Shown: positions 54,538-64,000 of the stretch, piece after piece
How the letters are laid out: each line of letters starts with the position of its first letter
How positions within the stretch are numbered: position 1 is the stretch's first letter
Assembly: GCA_024235955.1 (NCBI GenBank)
Contig: JACKLJ010000001.1
Coordinates: forward strand, 1,535,501 to 1,599,500
Length of the DNA: 64,000 bases
Direction of reading: 5' to 3'
From: Burkholderiaceae bacterium
Lineage (GTDB): Bacteria; Pseudomonadota; Gammaproteobacteria; Burkholderiales; Burkholderiaceae_C
Position numbers and translations under genes: made by a program
The notes under the pieces: model-generated
Told to the model about the DNA's origin: nothing
Database searches by the model: none
The model's input: only the letters and a program-made list of their open reading frames with translations

Positions 54538-54566
54538 ATGACACGACGTACGAGGAGTCCCGCCGC

Positions 54567-56096
<1,530 letters not shown>

Positions 56097-56413
56097 CCGA
56101 TCCCGGTCTTAAAGCTTTTTCACCGTTTCGCCCTTGCAGGGCGGGCGCAGGCAGCTATCAAAATGAAAGTGGTCTGTGCCCGGAACTCAACTGGTGGATC
56201 AGACGGCTGGTGGCCCGTCCCCACACACAGCACGGTCTGCTGAAACCGGAGGCCCGGCGTTGATCTCTTGACGCCGGGGCGCTGCGGCGTGCCGGCCTGC
56301 GCTGCCGATGCACGGGGGCGCAGATCTGCGGGCACCTCGTCATCCGGCAGCCACGGATTGCGGCGACAATCGCGGGCCGCCCGGCGGCGCCAGCTCTTTT
56401 CCGGCAGCCTCTC
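56097..56413. other. Intergenic region between ntrC and the Nramp gene
   Basis: No gene is supported in 317 bp. It contains a well-conserved dispersed repeat copy (listed separately). No clear promoter or terminator is identified; short hairpins are present. Confidence 0.5.
56116..56164 (-). repeat. Dispersed repeat, copy downstream of ntrC
   Basis: TTTTTCACCGTTTCGCCCTTGC then GGCGGGCGCAGGCAGCTATC followed by AAAA. Confidence 0.8.
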
Positions 56414-57673
56414 ATGCGTCCCAACCTCAAAGCCACCCGCGGATTCCAACAAGGCCTGCGCCAGCTCGGTCCGGGCCTGATCACGGGCGCGGCGGACGAC
56501 GATCCGAGCGGCATCGCCACCTATTCCCAGGCCGGCGCGCAGTTCGGGCTGGGCATGCTGTGGACGGTGGTGTTCACGTTGCCGCTGATGGCCGCCATCC
56601 AGCTGGTGTCGGCGCGCATCGGCTATGTCACCGGCGACGGCCTGTCGGCCAACATCCGCGCCCACTACCCGCGCTGGATCCTCTACGCCTGCGTGGGCCT
56701 GCTGGTGGGTGCGAACACACTGAACATCGCGGCCGACATCGCCGCCATGGCCGAGGCGCTGCGCCTGCTGGTGGGCGGCTCGGCGCACGTGTACGCCGTG
56801 ACCTTCGGCCTGGCCTGCCTGGTGCTGCAGGTGTTCCTGCCTTACGCCAGCTATGTGCGCTGGCTCAAGTGGTTGACCCTGGCGCTGTTCGCCTACGTCG
56901 CGGTGGTGCTGAGCGTGCGCATCGACTGGCTGGCGGTGGCGCGCGCGGTGGTCTGGCCCAGGCTGCCGGGCGGTCACGACACGCTGCTCACCATCGTGGC
57001 CGTGCTGGGCACCACCATCAGCCCCTACCTGTTCTTCTGGCAGGCCGCGCAGGAGGTGGAGGACAAGGCGTTCCGCGCGCACAGCGCCGAGGAAGTCGGG
57101 CGCGAGCTGGCGCGCATCCGCCTCGACACCATGGTGGGCATGAGCCTGTCCAACCTGATCGCGTTCTGCATCATGCTGAGCACAGCGGCCACGCTGTACG
57201 CGGCCGGCGTGCACGACATCGAGACATCCTCCCAAGCGGCCGAGGCACTGCGGCCGATTGCCGGTGATTTCACCTTCCTGCTGTTCGGCCTAGGCATCAT
57301 CGGTACCGGCATGCTGGCGGTGCCGGTGCTGGCCGGCTCGGCCGCCTATGCGGTGGCCGGCGCCACCGGCTGGCACGGCAGCCTCAGCCTGCGGCTGGAC
57401 AAGGGCGAGGGGCATGGGTTCTACGGCGTGATCGCGGCGGCCACCATCGGCGGCGTGATCCTGTGCTTCACGCCCACCGATCCGGTGCGCGAGCTGTTCT
57501 GGTCGGCCGTGATCAACGGCGTGGTCGCGGTGCCCATCATGGCGGTGCTGATGCGCCTGGCCAGCAACCCCAAGGTGATGGGCGAGCATGTGATCAGCCG
57601 CCGTGTGCGCTGGCTCGGCTGGCTGGCCACGGCGTTCATGGGGGTTACCGTGGTGGGCATGTTCGTCACCTGA
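56414..57673 (+). CDS. Nramp-family transporter with atypical metal-binding motifs
   Basis: A 419-residue, about 11-helix transporter. The first-helix motif reads DDDPSGIATYSQ rather than the classical DPGN, and the sixth-helix region reads TISPYLFFWQ in place of the MPH-containing motif with the metal-binding Met. It belongs to the divergent bacterial Nramp branch. Loss of the Met is associated with preference for hard ions such as Mg2+, so Mn2+/Fe2+ transport should not be assumed. Confidence 0.85.
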   Translation: MRPNLKATRGFQQGLRQLGPGLITGAADDDPSGIATYSQAGAQFGLGMLWTVVFTLPLMAAIQLVSARIGYVTGDGLSANIRAHYPRWILYACVGLLVGANTLNIAADIAAMAEALRLLVGGSAHVYAVTFGLACLVLQVFLPYASYVRWLKWLTLALFAYVAVVLSVRIDWLAVARAVVWPRLPGGHDTLLTIVAVLGTTISPYLFFWQAAQEVEDKAFRAHSAEEVGRELARIRLDTMVGMSLSNLIAFCIMLSTAATLYAAGVHDIETSSQAAEALRPIAGDFTFLLFGLGIIGTGMLAVPVLAGSAAYAVAGATGWHGSLSLRLDKGEGHGFYGVIAAATIGGVILCFTPTDPVRELFWSAVINGVVAVPIMAVLMRLASNPKVMGEHVISRRVRWLGWLATAFMGVTVVGMFVT

Positions 57674-57788
57674 TCGGCGCGCTGACGCTAGCAATTGGTT
57701 TCACTCTGACGCACGCGCGTCACGTTGCGCGCTCAGAATGGGCGTTTGCGGCTGGTGGCATCGGAACCGGCCCGAAGGAGTGGATGTC

Positions 57789-58184
57789 ATGGGTTCCCAG
57801 TTGCCGGCAGCGCGCCCCAGGCGCCTTACTGCCCCCGCCCGCCTGATCGGGCGGCTGTACCGTTCGGCGTCGGAGTCGGCGCGCGCCACGGCGATCGGCT
57901 CGATGCTGCGGCCGCTCAGCCCACTGGCCCTGGCGGCGGTGGCGGACGGCGCCTTCGCGTTCGCCCTCGTCAACGGCACGGATGACAAGCTGCGCCTGGG
58001 CACCATCGCCAGCTCGCAGGTCGCTGAGCTGGCGGACTTCGCCTTCCAAGTGGACCCAAGCGCGCTGCTGCAAGCGGCGGAAATGCTGGCGCGTCCGGCC
58101 GCCGGCACCGCTTTTGCCGCCGCGGTAGTGGCCCTGCTGGTGCGTCAGATGCCCGCGCTGCGCGCCCGCCTCATGCCAAGGTGA
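57789..58184 (+). CDS. Hypothetical protein between the Nramp gene and xthA
   Basis: A 131-residue protein with an AAGGAG site 8 bases before the ATG at 57789. It is Ala-rich with two hydrophobic helical segments (LSPLALAAVADGAFAFALV and AGTAFAAAVVALLV). I do not recognise a family. It overlaps the convergent exonuclease gene by 14 bp. Confidence 0.6.
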   Translation: MGSQLPAARPRRLTAPARLIGRLYRSASESARATAIGSMLRPLSPLALAAVADGAFAFALVNGTDDKLRLGTIASSQVAELADFAFQVDPSALLQAAEMLARPAAGTAFAAAVVALLVRQMPALRARLMPR

Positions 58185-58947
58185 GCGTCACCGGCGCGTG
58201 GTCGCTGGGTTTGGGCCACTTGCGCGGCGTGCGGTCGATGCTGCAGGCCTTGACCTGAGGCAGCAGCGCCTCGCTGACCAGGATGTGGTCGATGCGCAGG
58301 CCGCGGTTCTTCTGGTAGCCCAGCATCCGGTAGTCCCACCAGCTGTAGCTTTTCTCGGGCTGCTCGAACAGGCGGAAGGCGTCGGTCAGGCCCAGGCCGA
58401 GCAGCTTGCGGAAGTGGTCGCGCTCCTCGGTGGTGTGGTGGATGGTCTCGGCCAGGCCCACGGGGTCGTAGCTGTCGCGGTCTTCCGGGGCGATGTTGAA
58501 GTCGCCCAGCAGCACCAGCCGCGGGTGCGCGGCGAGTTCCTCGCGCAGCCAGTCGCGCAGGGCGCGCAGCCAGCTCATCTTGTATTCGAACTTTTCCGTG
58601 CCGGGCGCCTGGCCGTTGACGAAATAGCCGTTGACCAGCCGCAGCGGCCCGCCCGGGCCTTCCACGGTACCGGCAATCACGCGCGCCGATTCGTCGGCAA
58701 AGCCGGGGATGTTGCGGGTGACGTCGGCCACCGCACCGCGCGCCAGCAGGGCCACGCCGTTGTAGGTCTTCTGGCCGAAGACGGCGGCTTCGTAGCCGGC
58801 TTCGCGCAGCGCATCGTGGGGAAACTTGTCGTCGGTGAGCTTGAGTTCCTGCAGAGCCAGCACGTCCACCGGGTTGGCCGCCAGCCAGTCCAGCGCGTGC
58901 TGCAGGCGGGCGTTGAGGGAATTGATGTTCCAGGTGGTGATGCGCAT
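58171..58947 (-). CDS. xthA: Exodeoxyribonuclease III
   Basis: A 258-residue AP endonuclease/exonuclease of the EEP family. Signatures are MRITTWNINSLNARL, LALQELKLTDDKFP (catalytic Glu), LLGDFNIAPEDRDSYD and SDHAPVTLTLA. It repairs abasic and oxidised DNA ends. Confidence 0.94.
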   Translation of the reverse strand: MRITTWNINSLNARLQHALDWLAANPVDVLALQELKLTDDKFPHDALREAGYEAAVFGQKTYNGVALLARGAVADVTRNIPGFADESARVIAGTVEGPGGPLRLVNGYFVNGQAPGTEKFEYKMSWLRALRDWLREELAAHPRLVLLGDFNIAPEDRDSYDPVGLAETIHHTTEERDHFRKLLGLGLTDAFRLFEQPEKSYSWWDYRMLGYQKNRGLRIDHILVSEALLPQVKACSIDRTPRKWPKPSDHAPVTLTLA

Positions 58948-59010
58948 GGGGAGGGCGATGGTTGGATCGCCTCATGGTACACGGCGATTTCCTGACCAGC
59001 GGCAGGCAAG

Positions 59011-59038
59011 AAAAAGCCCCGCCGGTCAGGACGGGGCT
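59011..59038 (-). terminator. Rho-independent terminator after ahpF
   Basis: On the minus strand AGCCCCG pairs with CGGGGCT (59015-59021 and 59032-59038) followed by a T-run (AAAAA on the plus strand at 59011). Confidence 0.75.
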
Positions 59039-59046
59039 GTGTGGGA

Positions 59047-59069
59047 GCCGGCGGCTTTGGACCGCCGGC
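59047..59069 (-). terminator. Second hairpin after ahpF
   Basis: GCCGGCGG and CCGCCGGC with a seven-base loop (59047-59054 and 59062-59069), directly downstream of the ahpF stop. No T-run follows it, so it may stabilise the 3' end ahead of the terminator. Confidence 0.45.
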
Positions 59070-59083
59070 CTGTGTGAGAACGG

Positions 59084-60679
59084 TCAGGCCGCGACCGCTT
59101 CTTCCTGGCTGGCCGCTGCCGGCGCGGGCGTGCGGATCAGGTAGTCGAAGGCCGACAGCGCGGCGGTGGAGCCAGCACCTGCCGCCACCACGATCTGCTT
59201 GTACGGCACCGTGGTGCAGTCGCCGGCGGCGAACACGCCCGGCACGTTGGTGGCGCCCCTGGCGTCGATCACGATCTCGCCGAATCTGGAGCGTTCCACC
59301 GTGGTGCCCAGCCATTCGGTGTTGGGCACCAGGCCGATCTGCACGAACACGCCTTCCAGTGGCACCGTCACGTCCTCGCCGCTGTCGCGGCGCTTGAACG
59401 CCAGGCCGTTGACCTTGCCGGCGTCACCGGTGATCTCGGTGGTCTGCGCGTTGGTGTGGATGGCCACGTTCGGCAGGCTCTTGAGCTTCTTGATCAGCAC
59501 CGCGTCGGCCTTCATCTCGGGCAGGAACTCGAGCACGGTGACGTGCCGGACCACGCCGGCCAGGTCGATGGCCGCTTCCACGCCGGAGTTGCCGCCGCCG
59601 ATCACCGCCACGTCCTTGCCCTTGAACAGCGGGCCGTCGCAGTGCGGGCAGTAGGCCACGCCCTTGGTCTTGTACTCCTGCTCGCCCGGCACGTTGACGT
59701 TGCGCCAGCGGGCGCCGGTGGCCAGGATCACGGTGCGGCTCTTCAGCTCGCCGCCGTTGTCGAGTTTGACGGTGACGTAGCCGCCGGGCTGCGCCGCCGG
59801 CACCAGCTCGGCCACGCGCTGGGCGTTCATGATGTCCACGTCGTAGTTGCGCACGTGCTGCTCCAGCGCGGCGGCGTAGTGCGGGCCGTCGGTTTCGGGC
59901 ACGCCGGGGTAGTTGGCGATTTCCATGGTGTCGTTCACCTGGCCGCCGAAACGCTCGGCCACCACGCCGGTGCGGATGCCCTTGCGCGCCGCGTAGATCG
60001 CAGCCGCGGCGCCGGCAGGGCCGCCGCCGACGATCAGCACCTCATACGGCGCCTTGGCGCTGAACTTGGCAGCGTCGCGCCTGGCGGCGCCGGTGTCGAC
60101 CTTGCGCAGGATCTCTTCCAGCGAGGTACGGCCGCTGTGGAACATCTTGCCGCCCTCATAGACGGCGGGCACGCCCATGATCTCGCGCTCTTCGACTTCC
60201 TTCTGGAACATGCCGCCGTCGATCACCGTGGTCGTCACACCCGGGTTGACGATGGCCAGCAGGCTGAGCGCCTGCACCACGTCCGGGCAGTTGTGGCACG
60301 ACAGGCTCATGTAGACCTCGAAGTCGAGCTTCGCATCCAGCGCCTTGGCCTGGGCCAGCACATCGTCCTCGACCTTGGGCGGATGGCCGCCCGTCCACAG
60401 CAGCGCCAGCACCAGCGAGGTGAACTCGTGGCCGAGCGGGATGGCGGCGAAGCGCAGGCGCGCCGTGCTGCCGGGCTTCTGCAGCGCGAAGGAGGGCACG
60501 CGGGCGTCCTGGCCGTCGGTGCGCAGGGTGATCTTGTCGCTCAGGCTGGCGATCAGCTCGAGCAGTTCGCGCATTTCCTTCGACTTGTCGTCGCTGCCCA
60601 GGGTGGCCACCAGCTCGAACGGCTCTTTCACGCGCTCGAGGTAAGCGGCCAGTTGTTGCTTGAGGTCGTCGTCCAACAT
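59084..60679 (-). CDS. ahpF: Alkyl hydroperoxide reductase subunit F
   Basis: A 531-residue flavoprotein disulphide reductase that reduces AhpC with NAD(P)H. An N-terminal thioredoxin-like double domain holds CHNCP, followed by a FAD/NAD domain (VLIVGGGPAGAAAAIYAARK) with the redox-active CPHC pair in GVAYCPHCDGPLF. Normal AhpF length is about 520. It lies downstream of ahpC but is separated by a terminator and a dispersed repeat. Confidence 0.94.
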   Translation of the reverse strand: MLDDDLKQQLAAYLERVKEPFELVATLGSDDKSKEMRELLELIASLSDKITLRTDGQDARVPSFALQKPGSTARLRFAAIPLGHEFTSLVLALLWTGGHPPKVEDDVLAQAKALDAKLDFEVYMSLSCHNCPDVVQALSLLAIVNPGVTTTVIDGGMFQKEVEEREIMGVPAVYEGGKMFHSGRTSLEEILRKVDTGAARRDAAKFSAKAPYEVLIVGGGPAGAAAAIYAARKGIRTGVVAERFGGQVNDTMEIANYPGVPETDGPHYAAALEQHVRNYDVDIMNAQRVAELVPAAQPGGYVTVKLDNGGELKSRTVILATGARWRNVNVPGEQEYKTKGVAYCPHCDGPLFKGKDVAVIGGGNSGVEAAIDLAGVVRHVTVLEFLPEMKADAVLIKKLKSLPNVAIHTNAQTTEITGDAGKVNGLAFKRRDSGEDVTVPLEGVFVQIGLVPNTEWLGTTVERSRFGEIVIDARGATNVPGVFAAGDCTTVPYKQIVVAAGAGSTAALSAFDYLIRTPAPAAASQEEAVAA

Positions 60680-60698
60680 GGTGGGGTACTCCTGATTT

Positions 60699-60749
60699 GC
60701 TAGCTGCCTGCGCCCGTCAATATTGGGCTACAGCCTGATTTGGTCGAAA
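60699..60749 (+). repeat. Dispersed repeat, copy between ahpF and ahpC
   Basis: GCTAGCTGCCTGCGCCCGTC and TGGGCTACAGCCTGATTTGG, ending in GTCGAAA. It abuts the ahpC terminator. Confidence 0.8.
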
Positions 60750-60793
60750 AAAAGCCAGACGGCGGGCGCATGCGCGCCCGGTCGCCGTCTGGC
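60747..60793 (-). terminator. Rho-independent terminator after ahpC
   Basis: GCCAGACGGCG (60754-60764) pairs with CGCCGTCTGGC (60783-60793), with an inner GGGCGC/GCGCCC stem, and on the minus strand is followed by a seven-base T-run. It should uncouple ahpF expression from ahpC. Confidence 0.8.
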
Positions 60794-60834
60794 GGGTGGG
60801 CGCCGCGTGCGGCGCCTGGGTGCGGGACTGCGGC

Positions 60835-61404
60835 TTAGATCTTGCCGACCAGGTCCAGCGAAGGCTTGAGGGTCTTCTCGCCTTCCTTCCACTTGGCGGG
60901 GCACACTTCGTCCGGGTGCTCGGCCGTGTACTTGGCGGCCTTGAGCTTGCGCACGGTCTCGGTCACGTCGCGGGCGATCTCGTTGGAATGCACTTCCATC
61001 GTCTTGATCTGGCCTTGCGGGTTGATGATGAAGGTACCGCGCAGCGCCAGGCCTTCCTCGTCGATGTGCACGTCGAAGGCGCGGGTCAGCTGGTGCGTGG
61101 GGTCGCCCACCAGGAAGAACTTGGCCTTGCCGACGGCAGCGGAGGTCTCATGCCACACCTTGTGGCTGAAGTGGGTGTCGGTGGTGACGATGTAGACCTC
61201 GGCGCCCAGCTTCTGGAACTCAGGGTAGTGGTCGGCGGCGTCCTCGATCTCGGTCGGGCAGTTGAAGGTGAAGGCTGCCGGCATGAAGATCACGACCGAC
61301 CAGGTCTTGCCGTTGGTGAAGTTCTTGTCGGTGACTTCCTCGAACTTGCCGTTGTGGAAAGCCTGCGCCTTGAAGGGCTGCACTTGCGTGTTGATGAGGG
61401 ACAT
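60835..61404 (-). CDS. ahpC: Alkyl hydroperoxide reductase subunit C (peroxiredoxin)
   Basis: A 189-residue typical 2-Cys peroxiredoxin. The peroxidatic Cys lies in AFTFNCPTEIEDAAD, and the resolving Cys in HPDEVCPAKW. It reduces hydroperoxides and is recycled by AhpF. An OxyR-like palindrome lies 65-79 bp upstream. Confidence 0.95.
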   Translation of the reverse strand: MSLINTQVQPFKAQAFHNGKFEEVTDKNFTNGKTWSVVIFMPAAFTFNCPTEIEDAADHYPEFQKLGAEVYIVTTDTHFSHKVWHETSAAVGKAKFFLVGDPTHQLTRAFDVHIDEEGLALRGTFIINPQGQIKTMEVHSNEIARDVTETVRKLKAAKYTAEHPDEVCPAKWKEGEKTLKPSLDLVGKI

Positions 61405-61468
61405 AAAAGGTACTCCTGAGTGAGTGGTGAAAAACCGAGGGCCGCTTTCTGCAGCCCATGACGAAAGT

Positions 61469-61483
61469 ATAGATGCAATCTAT
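61469..61483. promoter_or_regulatory. OxyR-like site upstream of ahpC
   Basis: ATAGATGCAATCTAT is a perfect palindrome with the ATAG-N7-CTAT spacing of OxyR half-sites. It lies over the predicted ahpC promoter (-10 TATACT on the minus strand). Only one half of the four-element consensus is clearly present. Confidence 0.55.
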
Positions 61484-61655
61484 TGGCGCACCTATTTATT
61501 TTGCCTACGCTATCGTTAGGCAGGGGCTATAGGGCGGCCTCCCCAGCGTCAGCAAGGCATGGCGCCAGCTTAGCGCAGAAAGCTGGCGGGAGAGTGTCGG
61601 ATGAATTCGCCTGCGGGCGGCGCAGGCGGTGGGCTACCGCGGCCGCGGCAGCCGC

Positions 61656-62108
61656 TCAGGCGGCGCTGCGGCTCGCCGCGGGTACAGTGGCGCCGGTGCC
61701 GGAAGCCGCCTTGGCAGTACCGGGGGCGGGCAGCGCGGCAGGGGTCTGATCGCGCATTTTCACCGTGCCGCTGTAGCGGGCGCCGGGATCCACCTGCAGC
61801 GTACGCGTTTCGATGTCGCCGATGATGTTGGCGTTGGCCTGCAGGTGCAGGTTTTCTGAAAAGACGTTGCCTTCCAGGCGGCCGATCACCAGCAGGTCCG
61901 CGCTGTGCACGTCGCCCTTGACCAGGCCGGTTTCGCCGATGATGGCGCGCCCCTGGCAGCGCAGCGTACCGGTGATGGCACCATCGACCTTGACCGAGTT
62001 CTCGCAGGTGAGGTCGCCTTCCAGCTTGCAATGCTGCGCGATCACGGTGTCGATCTGCCGGTTGGCGGGCGCCAGGGCGGGCTTGTCCTTGTTGCTGCTG
62101 CCGAACAT
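61656..62108 (-). CDS. Bactofilin-family cytoskeletal protein
   Basis: A 150-residue polymer-forming bactofilin. The beta-helical repeats are seen as VIAQHCKLEGDLTCENSVKV, TLRCQGRAIIGETGLVKGD and SADLLVIGRLEGNVFSENLH, with a flexible Ala-rich C-terminus. Bactofilins often act with M23 peptidases in envelope shaping, and an M23 gene sits 35 bp upstream in the same operon. A longer frame from upstream sequence is a shadow. Confidence 0.9.
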   Translation of the reverse strand: MFGSSNKDKPALAPANRQIDTVIAQHCKLEGDLTCENSVKVDGAITGTLRCQGRAIIGETGLVKGDVHSADLLVIGRLEGNVFSENLHLQANANIIGDIETRTLQVDPGARYSGTVKMRDQTPAALPAPGTAKAASGTGATVPAASRSAA

Positions 62109-62143
62109 GGTGGATCTCTGGGCTTGAGGGGGAGGCGGCCGCG

Positions 62144-63022
62144 TCAGTGCACGGGGTCGGCCGGTGAGGCAAGGCTGAGGAAGTGCTCGGGATCGACGCG
62201 CTCTCCGTCGCGCTGTACCTCGTAGTGCAGGTGCGGGCCGGTGGAGCGTCCGGTGGAGCCCAGGGCGCCCACCACATCGCCGGCTTCCAGCAACTGGCCA
62301 GGCTTGACGTCGATGCGTGAGAGATGCGCGTACGCCGTCACGTAGCCGTGCGCGTGCGCCACCTGCACCAGATTGCCGTAGCCGCCCTGGCGACCGGCGA
62401 AGACGACCTTGCCGCGCGCGGTGGCATGCACCGCTTCGCCGATGTCACCCTTGAAATCCAGACCGCCGTGCATTTCCGCGCCACGGCCGGTGAACGGGTT
62501 GGAGCGCACGCCGAAGGGCGAGCTGAGGGCGCCATCGTGCGGCACGCCGATGGGCGTGTTCTGCAGCGCCTGCAGCAGGTTCTCGGTGTCGCTGGCAAAG
62601 CTGCCGGTGTAGGGCACGGGCCGACTGGCACTTGGCGCCACACCGCCCGCTGCCGGGTTGGGCACGCCCTTGCGCCGCTCGACCGACACCGGCTTGACGT
62701 TGATGCCGCGCGCCTTGAGGTATTCGGCCACGTCGCCGACCATGCGTTCTGACTTGCGCAGCGCCGTCAGCTTGGCGTTGATTTCGGCAGACGTGAAGTT
62801 GCTCAGGTCGGTCACCTGCTGGCGCAGCGCGGCCAGTTCCTGCGCGCTGGCGTTGCGCTCCATCACGTAGCGGGTGGCCACCACCGCCAGGCCGGCGCCA
62901 AGCACCACGGTGGACGCAGATAGCGTGAGCATCGCCGGCCGCAGCCAGCGCAACCACCAGGTATCGACTTCCAGGGTGCGCGTCTGCTCAGGCGTGACGA
63001 TGAGGACGGTGGAGCGGGCCAT
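62144..63022 (-). CDS. M23-family metallopeptidase
   Basis: A 292-residue membrane-anchored peptidoglycan endopeptidase. An N-terminal hydrophobic segment (LTLSASTVVLGAGLAVVATR), a coiled coil (NASAQELAALRQQVTDLSN), and a LytM domain with zinc ligands in EMHGGLDFKG and GPHLHYEV. It is followed by the bactofilin gene, the usual M23-bactofilin pair. Confidence 0.92.
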   Translation of the reverse strand: MARSTVLIVTPEQTRTLEVDTWWLRWLRPAMLTLSASTVVLGAGLAVVATRYVMERNASAQELAALRQQVTDLSNFTSAEINAKLTALRKSERMVGDVAEYLKARGINVKPVSVERRKGVPNPAAGGVAPSASRPVPYTGSFASDTENLLQALQNTPIGVPHDGALSSPFGVRSNPFTGRGAEMHGGLDFKGDIGEAVHATARGKVVFAGRQGGYGNLVQVAHAHGYVTAYAHLSRIDVKPGQLLEAGDVVGALGSTGRSTGPHLHYEVQRDGERVDPEHFLSLASPADPVH

Positions 63023-63216
63023 CGGAGGCGGTGCCGCTCAAAGACGCGCAACCACGGCACCACCTGCCGGGCGGACCAGCGGTGGGTGTGGTTGGCAGAA
63101 GTTGAATACCAAAGGACTCACAACCTTTGATTGTGGCGCCATGCGGAGCGCGCCGTCAAGCTTTCACAGCCGGCGGCGCGCACGTGGCCGTGCATTGTTC
63201 ACGGCCACGACAGGCG

Positions 63217-64000
63217 TTACGACTCGGCCTGTTCGAAGGCGAGCTGGACGTCGCGCAGATCCTTGCGGGTCTCCACCAGCACCAGCGGACCTTCGTCGAG
63301 CTCCACCAGCGGCGGCCGCTCACGCGGCACATGCACCGGCTTGGGTTCGGCGGCGATCGCAGCCTGCACGGCGGCAACCCGTTCAGCGTCGGAGTTCACC
63401 CATTGCAGCCCCGCGTCGCTGGCCAGTTGCGCCAGGTCCTGCGTGGGCAGCTCGAAGCGGCCGATGGCCGGCATGCCAGCGCGCGCCGACGGCTGCGCCG
63501 CAGCTTGTGTCACAGGCGCGGTGGCTGCCTGCGGGGCGGCCTCAGGCACGGCTTGCGTTGCCGGCGCTGTGACTTCAGGGGCAGGCGCCGGAGCAGCGTT
63601 GTCGCCGCGGCTGAAGTAGGAGCGCGGCGCCGTGCCACCCTCTGTTGCCGTGCTCGCCACGGGCTGCGGCGCGTTGTCGTCGGCCTGGGCAAAGCCGGCT
63701 TCAGCCTGCTCGGCGCGTTCGCGGCGGTCGCGGCCACCACGTTCGCCGCGTTCGCGCGGACGGCGCTCGCGACGGCTGCCTTCGTCGCCGGTCGCTGCGT
63801 CGTCACCGGCGCGGGCGCTGGTGGATGCGGCTTCGATGGCGGCGTCGGCCGTGGCCACGGCCTGGTCGGAAACCGGGCGGTCTTCATCGGCGCGCTCGAG
63901 GTTGTCGTCGCGCTGGTCAGCGCCCAGGCCGCGCTCGGAGCGTTCACCCCGGCGGTTGCGGCCGCCGCGACGGCCGCGGCCACTGCGTTGGCCTTCACCG
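63217..64000 (-). CDS. rne: Ribonuclease E, C-terminal part (5' end outside the window)
   Basis: The frame is open from the stop at 63217 to the window's end, giving 261 residues. It is the disordered C-terminal half of RNase E. An Arg/Gly-rich RNA-binding region (GRGRRGGRNRRGERSERG) comes first, then Glu/Arg-rich sequence, then a conserved microdomain-like end (PLVELDEGPLVLVETRKDLR). The catalytic domain lies beyond the window. Confidence 0.88.
   Translation of the reverse strand, partial: GEGQRSGRGRRGGRNRRGERSERGLGADQRDDNLERADEDRPVSDQAVATADAAIEAASTSARAGDDAATGDEGSRRERRPRERGERGGRDRRERAEQAEAGFAQADDNAPQPVASTATEGGTAPRSYFSRGDNAAPAPAPEVTAPATQAVPEAAPQAATAPVTQAAAQPSARAGMPAIGRFELPTQDLAQLASDAGLQWVNSDAERVAAVQAAIAAEPKPVHVPRERPPLVELDEGPLVLVETRKDLRDVQLAFEQAES

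Overview
The window is high-GC chromosomal DNA from a betaproteobacterium, most likely of the family Comamonadaceae (order Burkholderiales). The evidence is gene content and gene style: an RNase E tail, DUF2726, rsgA/phhB/M48 and PHA depolymerase genes of that group, and a dispersed repeat (core GATAGCTGCCTGCGCCCGCC or its complement) seen about 16 times. No tRNA, rRNA or CRISPR array was recognised. The family assignment is inference; no database was searched.

Layout. 1-7.4 kb: propionyl-CoA carboxylase genes pccB and pccA, split by an Mrr-type restriction endonuclease, then an AbrB/Doc toxin-antitoxin pair, a DUF167 protein, a serine hydrolase and a VOC protein that may be methylmalonyl-CoA epimerase. 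7.4-13 kb: a MarR-controlled emrAB-type tripartite efflux operon. 13-19.3 kb: an alpha/beta hydrolase lipoprotein, an RnfB-like ferredoxin, PHA depolymerase, and an MlaE/MCE/lipoprotein lipid-transport set without an ATPase. 19.3-29 kb: an accessory region of lower GC, free of the dispersed repeat. It holds an AT-rich orphan gene, an IS481-type transposase relic, and a co-directional cluster of an M41 protease with a degenerate AAA domain, a small protein, a WYL regulator, a DUF262-HNH (GmrSD-like) protein, a DUF2779 protein with two nuclease-like domains, and an ankyrin protein. This cluster is the best candidate in the window for an undescribed defence system.

29-34 kb: small housekeeping genes, then a GntR / Bug-type binding protein / two-subunit aconitase X catabolic operon. 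34-38.5 kb: a four-gene, translationally coupled operon (aminotransferase, glycosyltransferase, amidohydrolase-like protein lacking its metal ligands, ATP-grasp) bounded by two direct copies of the 3' end of rsgA, which looks like an inserted island. 38.5-51 kb: core genes (rsgA, phhB, M48 protease, orn, a pseudouridine synthase, hydrolases, a beta-propeller protein, a deacetylase, a sterol desaturase-like protein, a flavoprotein, EI24, a CinA-like protein). 51-56 kb: glnA with tandem NtrC-like sites and a sigma54 promoter, followed by ntrB and ntrC. 56-64 kb: an atypical Nramp transporter, exonuclease III, ahpF/ahpC with terminators and an OxyR-like site, a bactofilin with an M23 peptidase, and the 3' end of rne.

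The dispersed repeat often lies inside genes, where it appears to supply stop codons, C-termini and the hydrophobic cores of signal peptides. A second palindromic element is inserted in frame in the CinA-like gene, and a 157-bp MITE-like element abuts rnfB and phaZ.
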